This document shows, in pieces, positions 1 through 10,600 of a DNA stretch of 64,000 nucleotides. The translations under genes and the position numbers were made by a program. Origin of the DNA: Buxus sempervirens (taxonomy: Eukaryota; Streptophyta; Magnoliopsida; Buxales; Buxaceae); contig OX387190.1 in the NCBI GenBank assembly GCA_947561395.2, forward strand, positions 20,020,858-20,084,857, in the 5' to 3' direction. Each line of letters starts with the position of its first letter. Position 1 is the first letter of the stretch. The notes under the pieces were generated by a model. That model was not told where the DNA came from, did not search any database, and was given only the letters and a program-made list of their open reading frames with translations.

Positions 1-85
1 AAAATTTATTTTCTTCAAATTCTGTGCTGGCTTTCCAGGAGATAATGATTTTTTATGATTGTTTGTGCAATTTGGGGTGTCTACA
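1..85 (-). repeat. Element A 3' LTR, terminal 85 bp only
   Basis: Identical over 85 bp to 20309-20393. In element orientation this is the start of the LTR (TGTAGACACC...). The rest lies left of the window. Confidence 0.93.
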
Positions 86-123
86 ACTGCCCCTCTTTGC
101 GGGAGCTGCGAAGCAGTGAGCTG
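86..123 (-). other. Element A polypurine tract within a hairpin
   Basis: On the minus strand the bases before the LTR read GCAAAGAGGGGCAGT, a purine-rich primer site for plus-strand DNA. The same block can fold, because CTCTTTGC at about 92-99 is matched by GCAAAGAG near 122-129. Element D has the same arrangement at 36592-36635, and element B has nearly the same tract before its 3' LTR. Confidence 0.8.
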
Positions 124-683
124 CAAAGAGTAGACAAGCCCAAATTGCATTCCCTTGAGCATGATTTGCTCGGTTCAATTCAATTTTTGTAGAAAACAAT
201 TTTTGAGTGGAGATTTGCCAAAAAGGCCCTCACTTTAAGGGGGCATCTCTCCAAGAGTTCTTAAATTCCACTGAGCCCTTTGTGGTTGTGAAGTGGATTT
301 TAAGCCCAAAAATAGGATTTTTGAAAAACTGATTTTTTTATCAAACCAAGTTGAAAATTGAGTGGATATCATCCTTTTGACCAGGCACATTTCCCAAGGT
401 TGTCCCAAATTCCACAGAGCTCTTGTGGCTGTGAGGTGGATTTCAAGACAAAAATAGGATTTTTAGAAAATAGAAATTGTAGCACAATTTTGCTCTTCTC
501 TTTTTTCTTTTTTTTTTCTTTTCTCTTTTTTTTTTCTTTTTTTTTCTCTTTTTTTTTTTATTTCCTTTTCTTCTTTTTTTTTTTCATTTTTTTCTATTCT
601 TTTTTTCTATTTTTCCCTGTTTTTTTCTCTATTTTTTTCTATTTTTTTCTGCTTTTTTCTATTTTTTTTTCTTTTTTCTTTGG
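124..683. other. Element A 3' noncoding region with long polypyrimidine tract
   Basis: No gene is seen. From about 124 to 480 there are two imperfect copies of a block ending in a CCACAGAGC/CCACTGAGC-like motif. From about 481 to 681 the plus strand is almost pure T with scattered C. An open frame through it is only a low-complexity artefact. Element D has an equivalent tract at about 37000-37205. Confidence 0.75.
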
Positions 684-745
684 TATCCGGTAGGTGTATC
701 CGGATAATGAAGGCTCTGCGGGTATCCGGCCTGAGTATCCGGATC
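684..745. promoter_or_regulatory. Dyad array P1 (two TATCCGG-N9-CCGGATA units)
   Basis: Units start at 684 and 723, 39 bp apart, each 23 bp with a 9-bp centre; the last base of the second unit deviates. It is followed 16 bp later by another dyad, AGTCGCG-N6-CGCGACT (761-780). Both are conserved in element D at 37210-37271 and 37287-37306. The position fits an upstream promoter region for antisense gene 1, but no clear TATA box is seen. Confidence 0.75.
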
Positions 746-1907
746 CCGCATGTTTACTTAAGTCGCGCGCGACCGCGACTTTTCATTTCTTTTCTTCAGT
801 CTCCGACAACTCAGACCGGCCATCTCCTTCTTCTTCTTCACCCGACGACTCGTCCTGCTTCTCCGGCGAGCTCCAGCAACTTCGGCGACTCCTATTGCTG
901 CCGGCGACGTCCTGCGACTCCGGCGACTTCAGTGATCGGCCATTGACAGCTGCAGTCGAGCCCTAGCTCGATTTCTTCCCATTTTCGGGGGTTCTCTCAA
1001 CCCAATATCATTGTCTTTGCTCCGGTGATCTTCTTTGAACTCCGGGAATCCAATTTCACTTTCTCTATTGCCCATCAAACAGTAAGTGCAACTGGGCATC
1101 TTTATGTATTTTCTTGTTCATGCCGAATTGCCACTTGTTCTATGAATTTTCTGTTAATTTCATCTGATCACTTACTTCCCCTAGGCAAGAAGGATTCAGA
1201 CCTTTCATTTGCTATTGAATTCTTGGATGAACCATTTTCGGCCTAGTTCTTTGCTGCTGAAACTTTTCAGACTTAATGCCTTGTGCTTTGCTATGATCAT
1301 GATTTCTTTCTTCTTTTGTGGTATCCTTGAATTAATGCTATCTCAGAATTTTGGACTATCTGCTGCTGATATGAACTGATGATTTCCTGTTGCTCGCATG
1401 CCAATTTTGTATGTTAGAACAAACTTTGCTTTCCTAATTTGGTGTTGCCACAATTCTTTAGAACTGTTCCTGTGCCAATCCCCAATCGGATGGTTCACGG
1501 TAGGCTTTTCCAGCCTTGATGCCACATCTGTTTTTCTGGTCTTGCTCCTTCTTGATGTATGTACTAACTGCCAGTGGATTTACAAGCTTTTGCTTACTCC
1601 TCCTTTTGCTATGAATTTTTCTTAATTAACTGTCCAATCTGGATTTCTGCAATTCTGCTTGCTTTTGATGCCTTGACCTTCCCGCTTCTCATATCCTGGA
1701 ACCATAACATACAGGAAATGTTAAGTATTGTAGGAATCTTTTAGAAAATGTTTCAAGATTAGAAACAGAAATATTCCTCACTTCAACACTTTAGAGGTAA
1801 CTTAGGTGAGGTAAAATTCCCATAATTTCGAAAAATAATCATGTAAAACTAGATATGCACCATAAGCAAAGCCAACTTTGAAATTTATAAAACACTTCCC
1901 TGTGTAG
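746..1907 (+). other. Leader and probable 5'-UTR intron of antisense gene 1
   Basis: The stretch from 781 to about 1080 is pyrimidine-rich leader sequence. A donor-like A|GTAAGT lies at 1082, and an acceptor (pyrimidine-rich, ending TGTAG) sits immediately before the ATG at 1908. Element D also has an AG directly before the equivalent ATG at 38636, which supports an acceptor there. No other gene is seen in this 1.1 kb. Confidence 0.5.
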
Positions 1908-4589
1908 ATGGCTAGGGGTCGTTCCCGAGTTAGAGAGGAGGTTGACCCAGCTGATCAGCCCTCCAGTTCGCGGGCTCGGACAGAGGCGAGCTCCAGTGCC
2001 ACCTTGTCTGAGCCATTGGATGTCTCTCGAGAGAGCTCTGCTGAGGTAGGCTTTCAAAATTTTTTTCTTTCTTTCTTTCTTCCTTGTACAAATCTTCACG
2101 CTGCTCCTTTGCAATTCAGCCCGTGGTTGCACCCGCTCGTGGTCGAGGCCGAGGCAGAGGCCGGGTTCAGGATCAGGCCCCTGAGGGCAAGAGAGGCCGT
2201 GTTAGAGGCCGAGGCAGAGCCAGAGATATGGCTCCGGAGGGGGTTGCTGTAGCCCTTGCAGGAGTTCCTGAGGAGTTGAGGGCCTCTGTGCATGATACAG
2301 AGCTCCTCCATGGCTTGGATAGCCATCCTTCTATGTGCATCCGGGCAGATGTGCCGCTTCCCTATTATTCCTCCCACTTACGAGGTAGCTGGGGCAGATT
2401 TAGTGATCTAGCTCAGTCGCTTTCTCCAGCACTCAGGCGGGAGTTTGGGAGGTGTCATCTGGATCACTTCCTCAGCATTCCATCATTCAGAGCCGACCGT
2501 CCACTCATCTTTGCCATGATGGAGAGATACTTTCCAGAGACACAGTCGTTCCACCTGCCGGACGTGGAGCTGGGGATCCGCCCCTCCGATTTTGTGATGA
2601 TTACTGGCATTCCTCTGACGGGGCGGACCATCGTCTTGGAGCGGCCTTCTGCGGAGGATATGGGACTTCTCCTGGGATATCAGGCCCTGCCTCCTACTGC
2701 TTGGGATGGGCGGAGTGGCCGGCTCTCCATTAGTTGGTTGCGGGAGAGTCTGGCTCGACATTTTGAGGGGAGGCACAGGACTGTGGCTGTGGATGATGCT
2801 GCATTTATTCCTATCTTCCGGCACGTATTCCTGCTGATGCTTGGGAGCTGCTTTTTCCCGGAGGATACGACCGGCGTCAGCCCACTTTTCCTGGACGCTT
2901 TGAGAGATCTCCATCAGACCCGCCAGCTAGCATGGGGTCGGCTCATTTATGGGACCATCTTGGCCGGGTTGTGCCGGGCAGTTCGAGGTCTGGCATCCCC
3001 GAGAGGCGATGGAGTCAGCAGCCGGTTCTTCTGGCAGATTCTACAGGTATTGCATTCATCTGTCTAGCTTAATTCTTTAGGCTTTATCTTTTCTTGACTG
3101 ATTTTTCTTTTGCTAGGTGTTCATGTACACCTACATGACCTTCTTCCGCCCCTCCCCGGTTCCTGAGGTTGCGGATTTCCCTGTGGCCCTGCGATGGTCG
3201 GCCCAGGTTCGAGATGCCGATAGGAGCCAGCCTCGTACCGCTCGGGTGCACTTAGACCGTGCACGCCGATCTGATGTAAGTCCTCTATTTTTTTCTTTTA
3301 TTTTCTTTCCTGTATCTTGACTGTATCTGACCACTTTGCTTCTTTGCAGCTCATTCTATCCCGTCCAGATGACGTGGATGTCGGAGTTGCCCGTGAGATG
3401 GCAGTACAGGATGCTTTTGAGAGAGATCTCTGACGTCAGCCTTACCAGTGCTTCCTTGGGAGGCTTGGTAGGGTGATGTACTTGGGAGAGCGCCTGTACT
3501 ACCAGCACACTGGCGCACTTCGCATCCCCGTCCCTCCTCCTGCTGTGGGTCCCGACACACTCCTCCCGGGCTTTGATATTGATCAGTTCGATCACTTCTT
3601 GGATGCGGAGGGGCTTACAGTAGCTGGAGATTATGACGAGTGGTTCCAGCGGGTGTCTATCGGATGCTTGATGGATCGACCCACTCGTGCTGGGGTGACT
3701 GAGATTGGCGGGATCCGTATCCGGATCCATGAGGACACGGTAAGCCTTGTATTCTTCCCATTTTTATCCTCTTTTCCTTCCTTATGCCTTTCTGACCATG
3801 CTTCCGTTCTTATTGGCAGGTACACGAGCTGAACTCCATTCGGGACCGGTTCGAGAGCCAGCGGGCTGCGATCGATGATATGATCGCGGAGCACGATGCG
3901 GTCGTGGCCCAGCGGGATGCCCGGATCAGGGAGCTGGAGGCCCTAGTTGCTGAGCTCCAGTCTAGACAGGTATCTGGCCTTCTCATATGTTCATTTCTTT
4001 CATTATTTTCCTGTTTCTGCTATTCTGATATGCTTGTTTGACTTGTGCAGGGCCCGGTCCATGATCAGGATGCCTTCTTTGAGCATGATTTCCTGATTCC
4101 TGACCCATCTCCTGCTCGGGCCTCTGATCCTGTGGATGTCCCAGCTGCTGATCCTGACGAGCCGGATCCCCCTGCTCCTTCTGCAGACATTCCTGGTATG
4201 ATCTTCTTTTTATTCTCCTCTTTTATTCTTCCTTATATCTGAATCTTCTGATTTTTCTCTTTTCTGTGGACTCAGCTATTTCTGATCCTGGCCCCTCTGC
4301 TGCTGATGCTGGGCCTTCTGGAGCTGCGGGAGCAGAGGATGCTTTGGATGAGGGCCCAGTTGGGCCGGTTGCTGCTGAGCCCGAGGCTTCTTCCCCCGAT
4401 TCTACTCCTGCTCCTCCCCCGGATCTCGAGGATTATTGCTTGGAGTATCATCTTCAGCAGGTGGTGGGTCGGCATCCTCGCCATGCGGCCGAGCGGATTC
4501 TTGCATACTCTAGAGGCCGAGCCCTTTGGGGGAGACGCCGTAGAGGTGGACGCAGCCGAGGACGCGGGGATGATCCTGCACAGGAGTAG
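1908..4589 (+). CDS. Antisense gene 1 of element A: PMD/aminotransferase-like protein, multi-exon
   Basis: Starts with ATG at 1908 (MARGRSRVREE, basic N terminus). The second coding exon holds an RG-rich stretch and then a region typical of the plant mobile domain: MMERYFPETQSFHLP followed by a segment ending MITGIPLTGR. PMD proteins (Arabidopsis MAIN/MAIL1 relatives) are nuclear and linked to transposon silencing; their retrotransposon relatives have no proven role. Six GT-AG introns with pyrimidine-rich tails fit the sequence at about 2046-2119, 3047-3116, 3276-3349, 3740-3819, 3970-4050 and 4196-4275. A short coiled-coil-like stretch and an acidic, proline-rich tail follow, ending at 4589. 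It runs opposite to gag-pol. As a fossil it appears to have about one break. The PMD assignment is from remembered motifs, not a search. Confidence 0.7.
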
Positions 4590-4798
4590 ATTAGGATTAT
4601 ATTTTTCATTTTCATGTATTTTTATCATCCCTGTACAAAAACTTTCAGATATATATGAAAAAAAACTTTTTATTCATTCTATCATGTCTTGCACATCTTT
4701 TGCCTTCCATTCTATGCAATTATGACTTGTAAGCAGGTAAAACAGGTAAAAAATTCGGATTTTTTCATCCTTAGCTCTTTTTTTGCATTTTTTCTCGG
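4590..4798 (+). other. 3' end of antisense gene 1
   Basis: An AT-rich spacer after the stop, with a TGTACAAAA stretch also seen after antisense gene 2. It presumably holds the 3' UTR and polyadenylation signals. No ORF of note. Confidence 0.4.
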
Positions 4799-4936
4799 TA
4801 TCCGGTCTGACATACCGGATACATGGATTGGTCTTTGTATCCGGTATGTTATACCGGATATTCATGGGATCCTCGTATCCGGTATACTTATCCGGATATT
4901 ACCAAAGCCTTTGTATCCGGTCTGAGTTACCGGATA
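4799..4936. promoter_or_regulatory. Dyad array P2 (four units) upstream of antisense gene 2
   Basis: Units start at 4799, 4838, 4876 and 4914. All four keep both seven-base half-sites TATCCGG and CCGGATA exactly and have a 9-bp centre. Steps are 39, 38 and 38 bp. The array ends 14 bp before a TATA box. Confidence 0.85.
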
Positions 4937-4949
4937 TGTTAAAAGATGC

Positions 4950-4956
4950 TATAAAT
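4950..4956 (+). promoter_or_regulatory. TATA box of antisense gene 2
   Basis: TATAAAT in the context GCTATAAATGC, 14 bp after dyad array P2 and about 110 bp before the ATG at 5067. Spacing suits a transcription start near 4980. Confidence 0.7.
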
Positions 4957-5066
4957 GCAACCAGTCTCGGGATTTGGGCATTTTTTACGAGTTTTTGAGT
5001 TTAGAAACCCCCTTTTTCGCCTTTTTCTTCCTCCTTTTGAGTTCTAGCTTGCTCCCGTCAAATCCA

Positions 5067-6710
5067 ATGGAATCCGGATCATCTTCTGCCCCATTATTGT
5101 CTGTCCACACTGCCTCCCCTGCAAAACAGCCTTTTAGATCAAAACCCCCAAATCTCACTAGGTACAACCCTGTGGATTCCTTTTACACAAGGTGGGTTAA
5201 CTCTATGTCCCTAGATGAGGAGAGGAGATGGGGTACTACCAATCTAGGCCATACCCTGCTCATTCCCAAGGTTCCCTTTAGGTGGGAGATTATAGAGGCC
5301 ATGATTGGTCATTGGGTTCCTGATCTCAACTTGTTCCGTTTTGGGACCCATGAGATGACCCCAACCATTGAAGAGGTGGAAACCATCCTGGGCCTGAGGT
5401 TTGATGAGAAGGTGGTGAATCCACCTCTAAGGCCCAGTTACAAAAAGGAAGCTTCTACTTTTTTGGGCATAGGGAAGAAGGACTTGGGGGATTCTGACAC
5501 CCTTTTGACCCTATCTAAGGCTTTTTTGACTGAGAAGCTTTTGAGGGGAGAAGATAAGGAGGCCCGATTCAATGCGTTGACCCTGATAGTGGTCAACCAG
5601 TTGCTTTTCCCACGGGAGGATGACGAGGTGGACTTGGCCTTGATTTCCGTGATATGCCAGGTTAGGGAGCGGGAGAGGTTGGCCCCTATGATTTTAGCTG
5701 GGATATATCAGGCCTTAACCGACTGCTACAATAGGAAGTCGAAACGCTTCCTAGCATGTGCCCAGATTCTGCAGGTAAAAAGTTTTTTTTTTTTTTATAC
5801 AATGTGCTGACACCTCTCTCTTTCTTTGCAGCTTTGGCTACTTGATCATTTGAGCCAGATTGAAGAGATCAATCGACACTTCTTCCCGAGTCTGAAAGTC
5901 CCTCTCTTGATGAGCAACAGGGGGTGCCCCGATATTCCAGGGGGCAAACAGGGCTGGTTCACTTTCTTGGGCTCGCTTCAGGATGACCAGGTGAGATGGC
6001 CTGGTACTTATCAGCCTAATGCGGAGACAGTGATTAGCTTCCGAGACCGCAACTTTCTGATTCTGGCGGGCCTGAAGCATGCAGTGCTGTATCTTCCTCT
6101 GCGGGTCCTTCGTCAGTTCCGAGCGACCCAGGGGATTATCATCCCATGTGGATATGAGGATCGTCTTGGGCCCCTTTCTATGAAGCTGAATGCCTGGTTG
6201 ATGAAGGAGTGGTCCTATGTCCGCTTTATGCATGGTCCAGTCTTCTCAGAAGCCCATGTGAAGGATTATCTCTTCTGGATCAAGGAGCAGATACAGACTC
6301 AGGCCCCGGTACCCGAAGATCCTCCTGTAGTCTTGGCTCCCACCTATGAGGACATTCTAGAGTCTGAGCGGGCTTCTCATAAGCGGCTTCAGCAGATATG
6401 GGTACGGGAGGCCCAAGAGCTCAGGATACAGGGCGCTTATCTGGAGAGGCAGCTTGAGGAACAGATCTCCCGCCGTACTGCCGTGGAAGAGAAGCTGGAG
6501 GAGCAGAGGCAGGCCCGTCGCTTTGAGGTCCGTATGATCCGGCAGAAGTACCAGGATACTTTGGCCAGCCTTAGGAGTATGCGGATCAGGCAGGCCCTTT
6601 CAGATGAGGTCATTTCCTTCCTGAGTGATCCCGCTGCAGAGGGGGCTTCAGGAGTCATTGCAGCTCAGGCAGCTCGGATTCGGGAGCTTGAGGAGCGGCT
6701 AGGAGATTAG
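5067..6710 (+). CDS. Antisense gene 2 of element A: PMD-superfamily (DUF-type) protein with coiled-coil tail
   Basis: ATG at 5067 (MESGSSSAP). The first exon ends at 5774; a GT-AG intron (5775-5831) with a long T tract follows; the second exon runs 5832-6710. Both exons are in phase 0, giving about 528 residues, and the gene looks whole. The N-terminal half has the plant mobile/retroelement signature: FRFGTHEMTPTIEEVE, then RPSYKKEAS and a helix-rich region. The C-terminal third (from about residue 400) is charged and heptad-like, probably a coiled coil. It is clearly homologous to the sense ORF before gag in element B (49209-50256). A poly(A) signal AATAAA lies at 6788. The function is unknown; transcription would converge with pol. 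It could also be called an Ogre ORF1-like protein. Confidence 0.8.
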
Positions 6711-7645
6711 CTTTATTTCCTGCACATTTTTCATACCTTTGTACAAAATTGAACTCCAATAGTGGAAAGACAAAGGATTTAATTCAAAATAAAATTTTTA
6801 TATTATTGGCCTCAGAATGCTCAGATGCTTGTAAAAACAAAGGTTTTATGAAAAGTATTTGATTTCTCATCACTGGCCAAAGTATAATTTTTCTTTTTAT
6901 ATTTTTTTTTTATTTTTGAAATTTGGTCCATGCACTTAATCACCTATAATTAAAGGAATTAAAACCAGGTTAAATAATGAAAAGGGTAGTCCAGAAAATA
7001 CTGAGGGATCAGAACCGTCCATCTTAGGACCTTTAGAGTCATCCCCAACTGCCAAAACTGTCCCCATTCTGCTCATGCCGATTTTGCTTAAGGCTCAGAT
7101 CCCCATGATCAACTCAACCTCTGATTTTCTTTCATTTTTCTTATTTTTTCTTTTTGCCTTTTTGCCAATATTGCCCCTAGCGCCAGTTACGGTTTTCACT
7201 AGGGCCGGCTTCTGAATTCCGTCATCACCCATCTTACTCTGATATTTGAATGAACAAGCTAAGATCACCGAGGGCTTAAAAATAGGACGAAATAAAGGCT
7301 AGGCTCAGTTTATGAAAGAAAGGGTATTAAAGGCCCAAAAATTTTCAAGTGTGGAAATAGGTCAACCGGACTTACAGTCATGATGAATTTAACCCTTTTC
7401 CCCCAAATTGCATTTTTTGCATCTTTTTTCACACTTGGCTTTCATTTGCCATTTCCATTGCTTTTCCTCTCTTTTTCTTTTTCTTTCCTTACTTTGCCCC
7501 AATTTGTTTTGCTCCAATTTAAGACTGTAAATCCGGTTTGGGTTTATCAAAGAAACGAACCGGCTCAACTTGGCTAGACTAGGGATTAAAATTTTTGAAG
7601 GAAATAAAGAAAAATGGCCTCGGATCATTTCCTAGAAATATTCAC
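6711..7645. other. Convergent intergenic region between antisense gene 2 and pol
   Basis: It contains the AATAAA at 6788 for antisense gene 2, AT-rich stretches near 6890 and 7130, and the pol 3' untranslated region on the other strand. T-rich runs at 7410-7500 give spurious ORFs. The region is conserved at 39954-40873 in element D. Confidence 0.6.
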
Positions 7646-10600
7646 TCAAGGAAAATACCTTTTTACCGCATCAGAGTTAATGGGCTCAGGAAAATCTGAC
7701 CCATCCATTTCTGCCAAGATGAGTGCTCCCCCTGACAGGACTTTCTTGACGACATATGGGCCTTCCCAATTGGGCTTGAACTTACCACGAGGGTCTTCCA
7801 AAAATGGTAGAATTTTCTTTAGCACTAAGTCTCCTTCTTGGAAAGTTCTGGGCCTCACTTTCTTATTGTAAGCCCGGGCCATTCTCTTCTGGTACAACTG
7901 TCCATGGCAAATTGCTTTCAACCGTTTTTCTTCTATCAGGTTAAGTTGATCATGTCTTGACTGGATCCATTCAGCTTCTTCTAGTTCTGCTTCCATGAGC
8001 ACTCGGAGTGAGGGGATCTCTACTTCCACGGGCAAGACTGCTTCCATCCCATAGACTAGGGAGTACGGGGTTGCCCCAGTTGAAGTCCGGATCGAGGTTC
8101 TGTAGGCATGTAGAGCAAGTGGCAGCATTTCATGCCAATCCTTGTAGCTCACTACCATCTTCTGAATAATTTTCTTTATATTTTTGTTTGCTGCTTCCAC
8201 TGCCCCATTCATCTTTGGCCTGTACGGAGCTGACTTATGGTGGATGATCTGAAACTGCTCACACATCTTCTTCATGTCCTTGTTCTTGATATTTGAAGCA
8301 TTGTCAGATACTATGGCACTTGGCAGCCCATAGCGACAAATGATATTGTGCTTCAAAAATTTAATAACATGGTTGCTTGTGATATTTGCATATGATGCTG
8401 CTTCCACCCATTTAGTGAAGTAATCAATTGCCACCAGGATGAATCTGTGCCCATTCGATGCCTTAGGTGAGATCATGCCAATAACATCTATGCCCCACAT
8501 AGAGAAGGGCCAGGGTGATGTCATGTTGTGCAGCTCGCCTGGGGGTGCATGCTTGTTATCTGCATATATCTGGCATTGATGGCACCTCCTGACATGTATA
8601 CAGCAATCATGCTCCATGGTCGTCCAGTAGTATCCCAGCCTCAGGATCTTCTTAGCCAACATGTGTCCACTCATATGGGGCCCACAGACTCCTCCATGTA
8701 CAGTCTCAATCAGCCTTTCCGATTCAGCCTTGGCAACACATCTTAGCAGAATGTCGTTATGTGACCTCTTGTACACATGTCCACCACTTAGTAGAAATTG
8801 ACCAGCCAATCTCTGTATTGTCCTCTTCTCAGTAGCAGTGGCATTTTCTGGCAAACTCCGATTGTTCAAGAAATTTTTGATATCTTGAAACCACGGTGCT
8901 TCTTCTTCTTGTGCTCCCTCTAGAACGAGACAGTAAGCCGGTTCATCTCGGACCTCAATTTCCAGCGGTCTGATGTCTACTCCTTCTGATATGCTGACCA
9001 TTGAAGCCAAGGTTGCTAGAGCATCTGCAAACTGATTCTTGGCCCTTGGCATATAGTTGAAGGAAATTCGAGTGAAATTTGTGCTTATTTCTTCCAAATA
9101 CTGGTGATAGGGGATCAATTTGTGATCCTTGGTTTTCCACTCACCAGTTGTTTGGAAGATGATAAGACTCGAATCCCCGTATACGTCAAGTTCCTCTACT
9201 CCATGATCCATGGCTGCTTGCAATCCAATTATGCATGCTTCATATTCTGCTATGTTATTGGTGCACTGGAATCTCAGCTTTACTGCAATTGGGATGTGTG
9301 AACCATCTGGTTTAACCAAGACTGCCCCTATTCCGTTCCCATTCATATTGGCTGCCCCATCGAAGAACATCTGCCAAGAACTCTCACTGTCCTCCTCTTC
9401 AGTGTACAGAATTGCCTCATCTGGGAAGTTGGTCTTCAAGGGTTGATATTCTGGCAGAGGATGTGCAGCCAGGTGATCAGCTATGGCTTGACCCTTGATC
9501 GCCTTCTGGGTGATATATGTGAGGTCAAACTCGGACAGTAGTAGTTGCCACTTAGCCGTTCTGCCAGTCAGTGCCGGTTTCTCAAGTAAATATTTCAGCG
9601 GGTCCATCCGGGATATCAATAGTGTGGAGTGACTAAGGAAATAATGCCTTAGCCTCTGAGTGGCCCACACTAGAGCACAACAAGTCTTTTCCAATGGTGA
9701 GTATTTGGCTTCATATTCCGTGAATTTTTTACTCAGATAGTAAATTGCCCTTTCTTTTCTACCAGTCTCATCATGCTGCCCCAAGACACATCCCATCGAT
9801 GTTTCCAACACTGACAAGTACAAGATCAGCGGTCTTCCTGGAGTTGGTGGCACTAGCACAGGCGGGTTCAGCAAATACCTCTTTATTGTGTCAAATGCCT
9901 GTTGGCAGTCCTCATTCCAGACCGTCGGGTTATCTTTCCTCAAAAGTTTGAAAATTGGTTCACAGATAACAGTGAGCTGTGCTATGAACCGGCTTATGTA
10001 TTGAATTCTTCCAAGAAAGCCCCTGACCTCCTTCTCGGTTCGGGGTGCTGGCATTTCAATTATGGCCTTAGCTTTAGCCGGGTCAATTTCAATTCCTCTT
10101 CGGCTCACTATAAACCCAAGCAACTTTCCTGATGTAGCCCCAAAGACGCACTTAGCCGGGTTAAGCCGTAGACTGTACTTCCTGAGCCGATCAAACACTT
10201 TCTTCAGATTGATCAAGTGGTCCTCCTCTTTGCATGATTTGGCAATCATATCGTCCACGTAGACTTCCATCTCTTTGTGGATCATGTCATGAAATAGTGC
10301 AGTCATGGCCCGCTGATATGTTGCCCCAGCGTTCTTGAGCCCAAACGGCATGACTGTATAGTGAAATGTGCCCCAAGGTGTGATAAATGCTGTTTTCTCT
10401 TGATCCTCCTTAGCCATCTTGATCTGATTATATCCCGAGAAGCCATCCATGAAGGAAAACAGGCTATGTACCGCAGTATTATCGACCAGAATGTCGATGT
10501 GTGGAAGCGGAAAATCGTCCTTTGGGCTTGCCCTGTTCAAGTCTCTATAGTCCACGCACATTCGGACCTTCCCGTCCTTCTTTGGTACCGGCACTATGTT

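Noticed and set aside
358-693. Phe-rich 111-residue frame
   Set aside because: Produced by the polypyrimidine tract; starts without ATG and has no protein-like composition.
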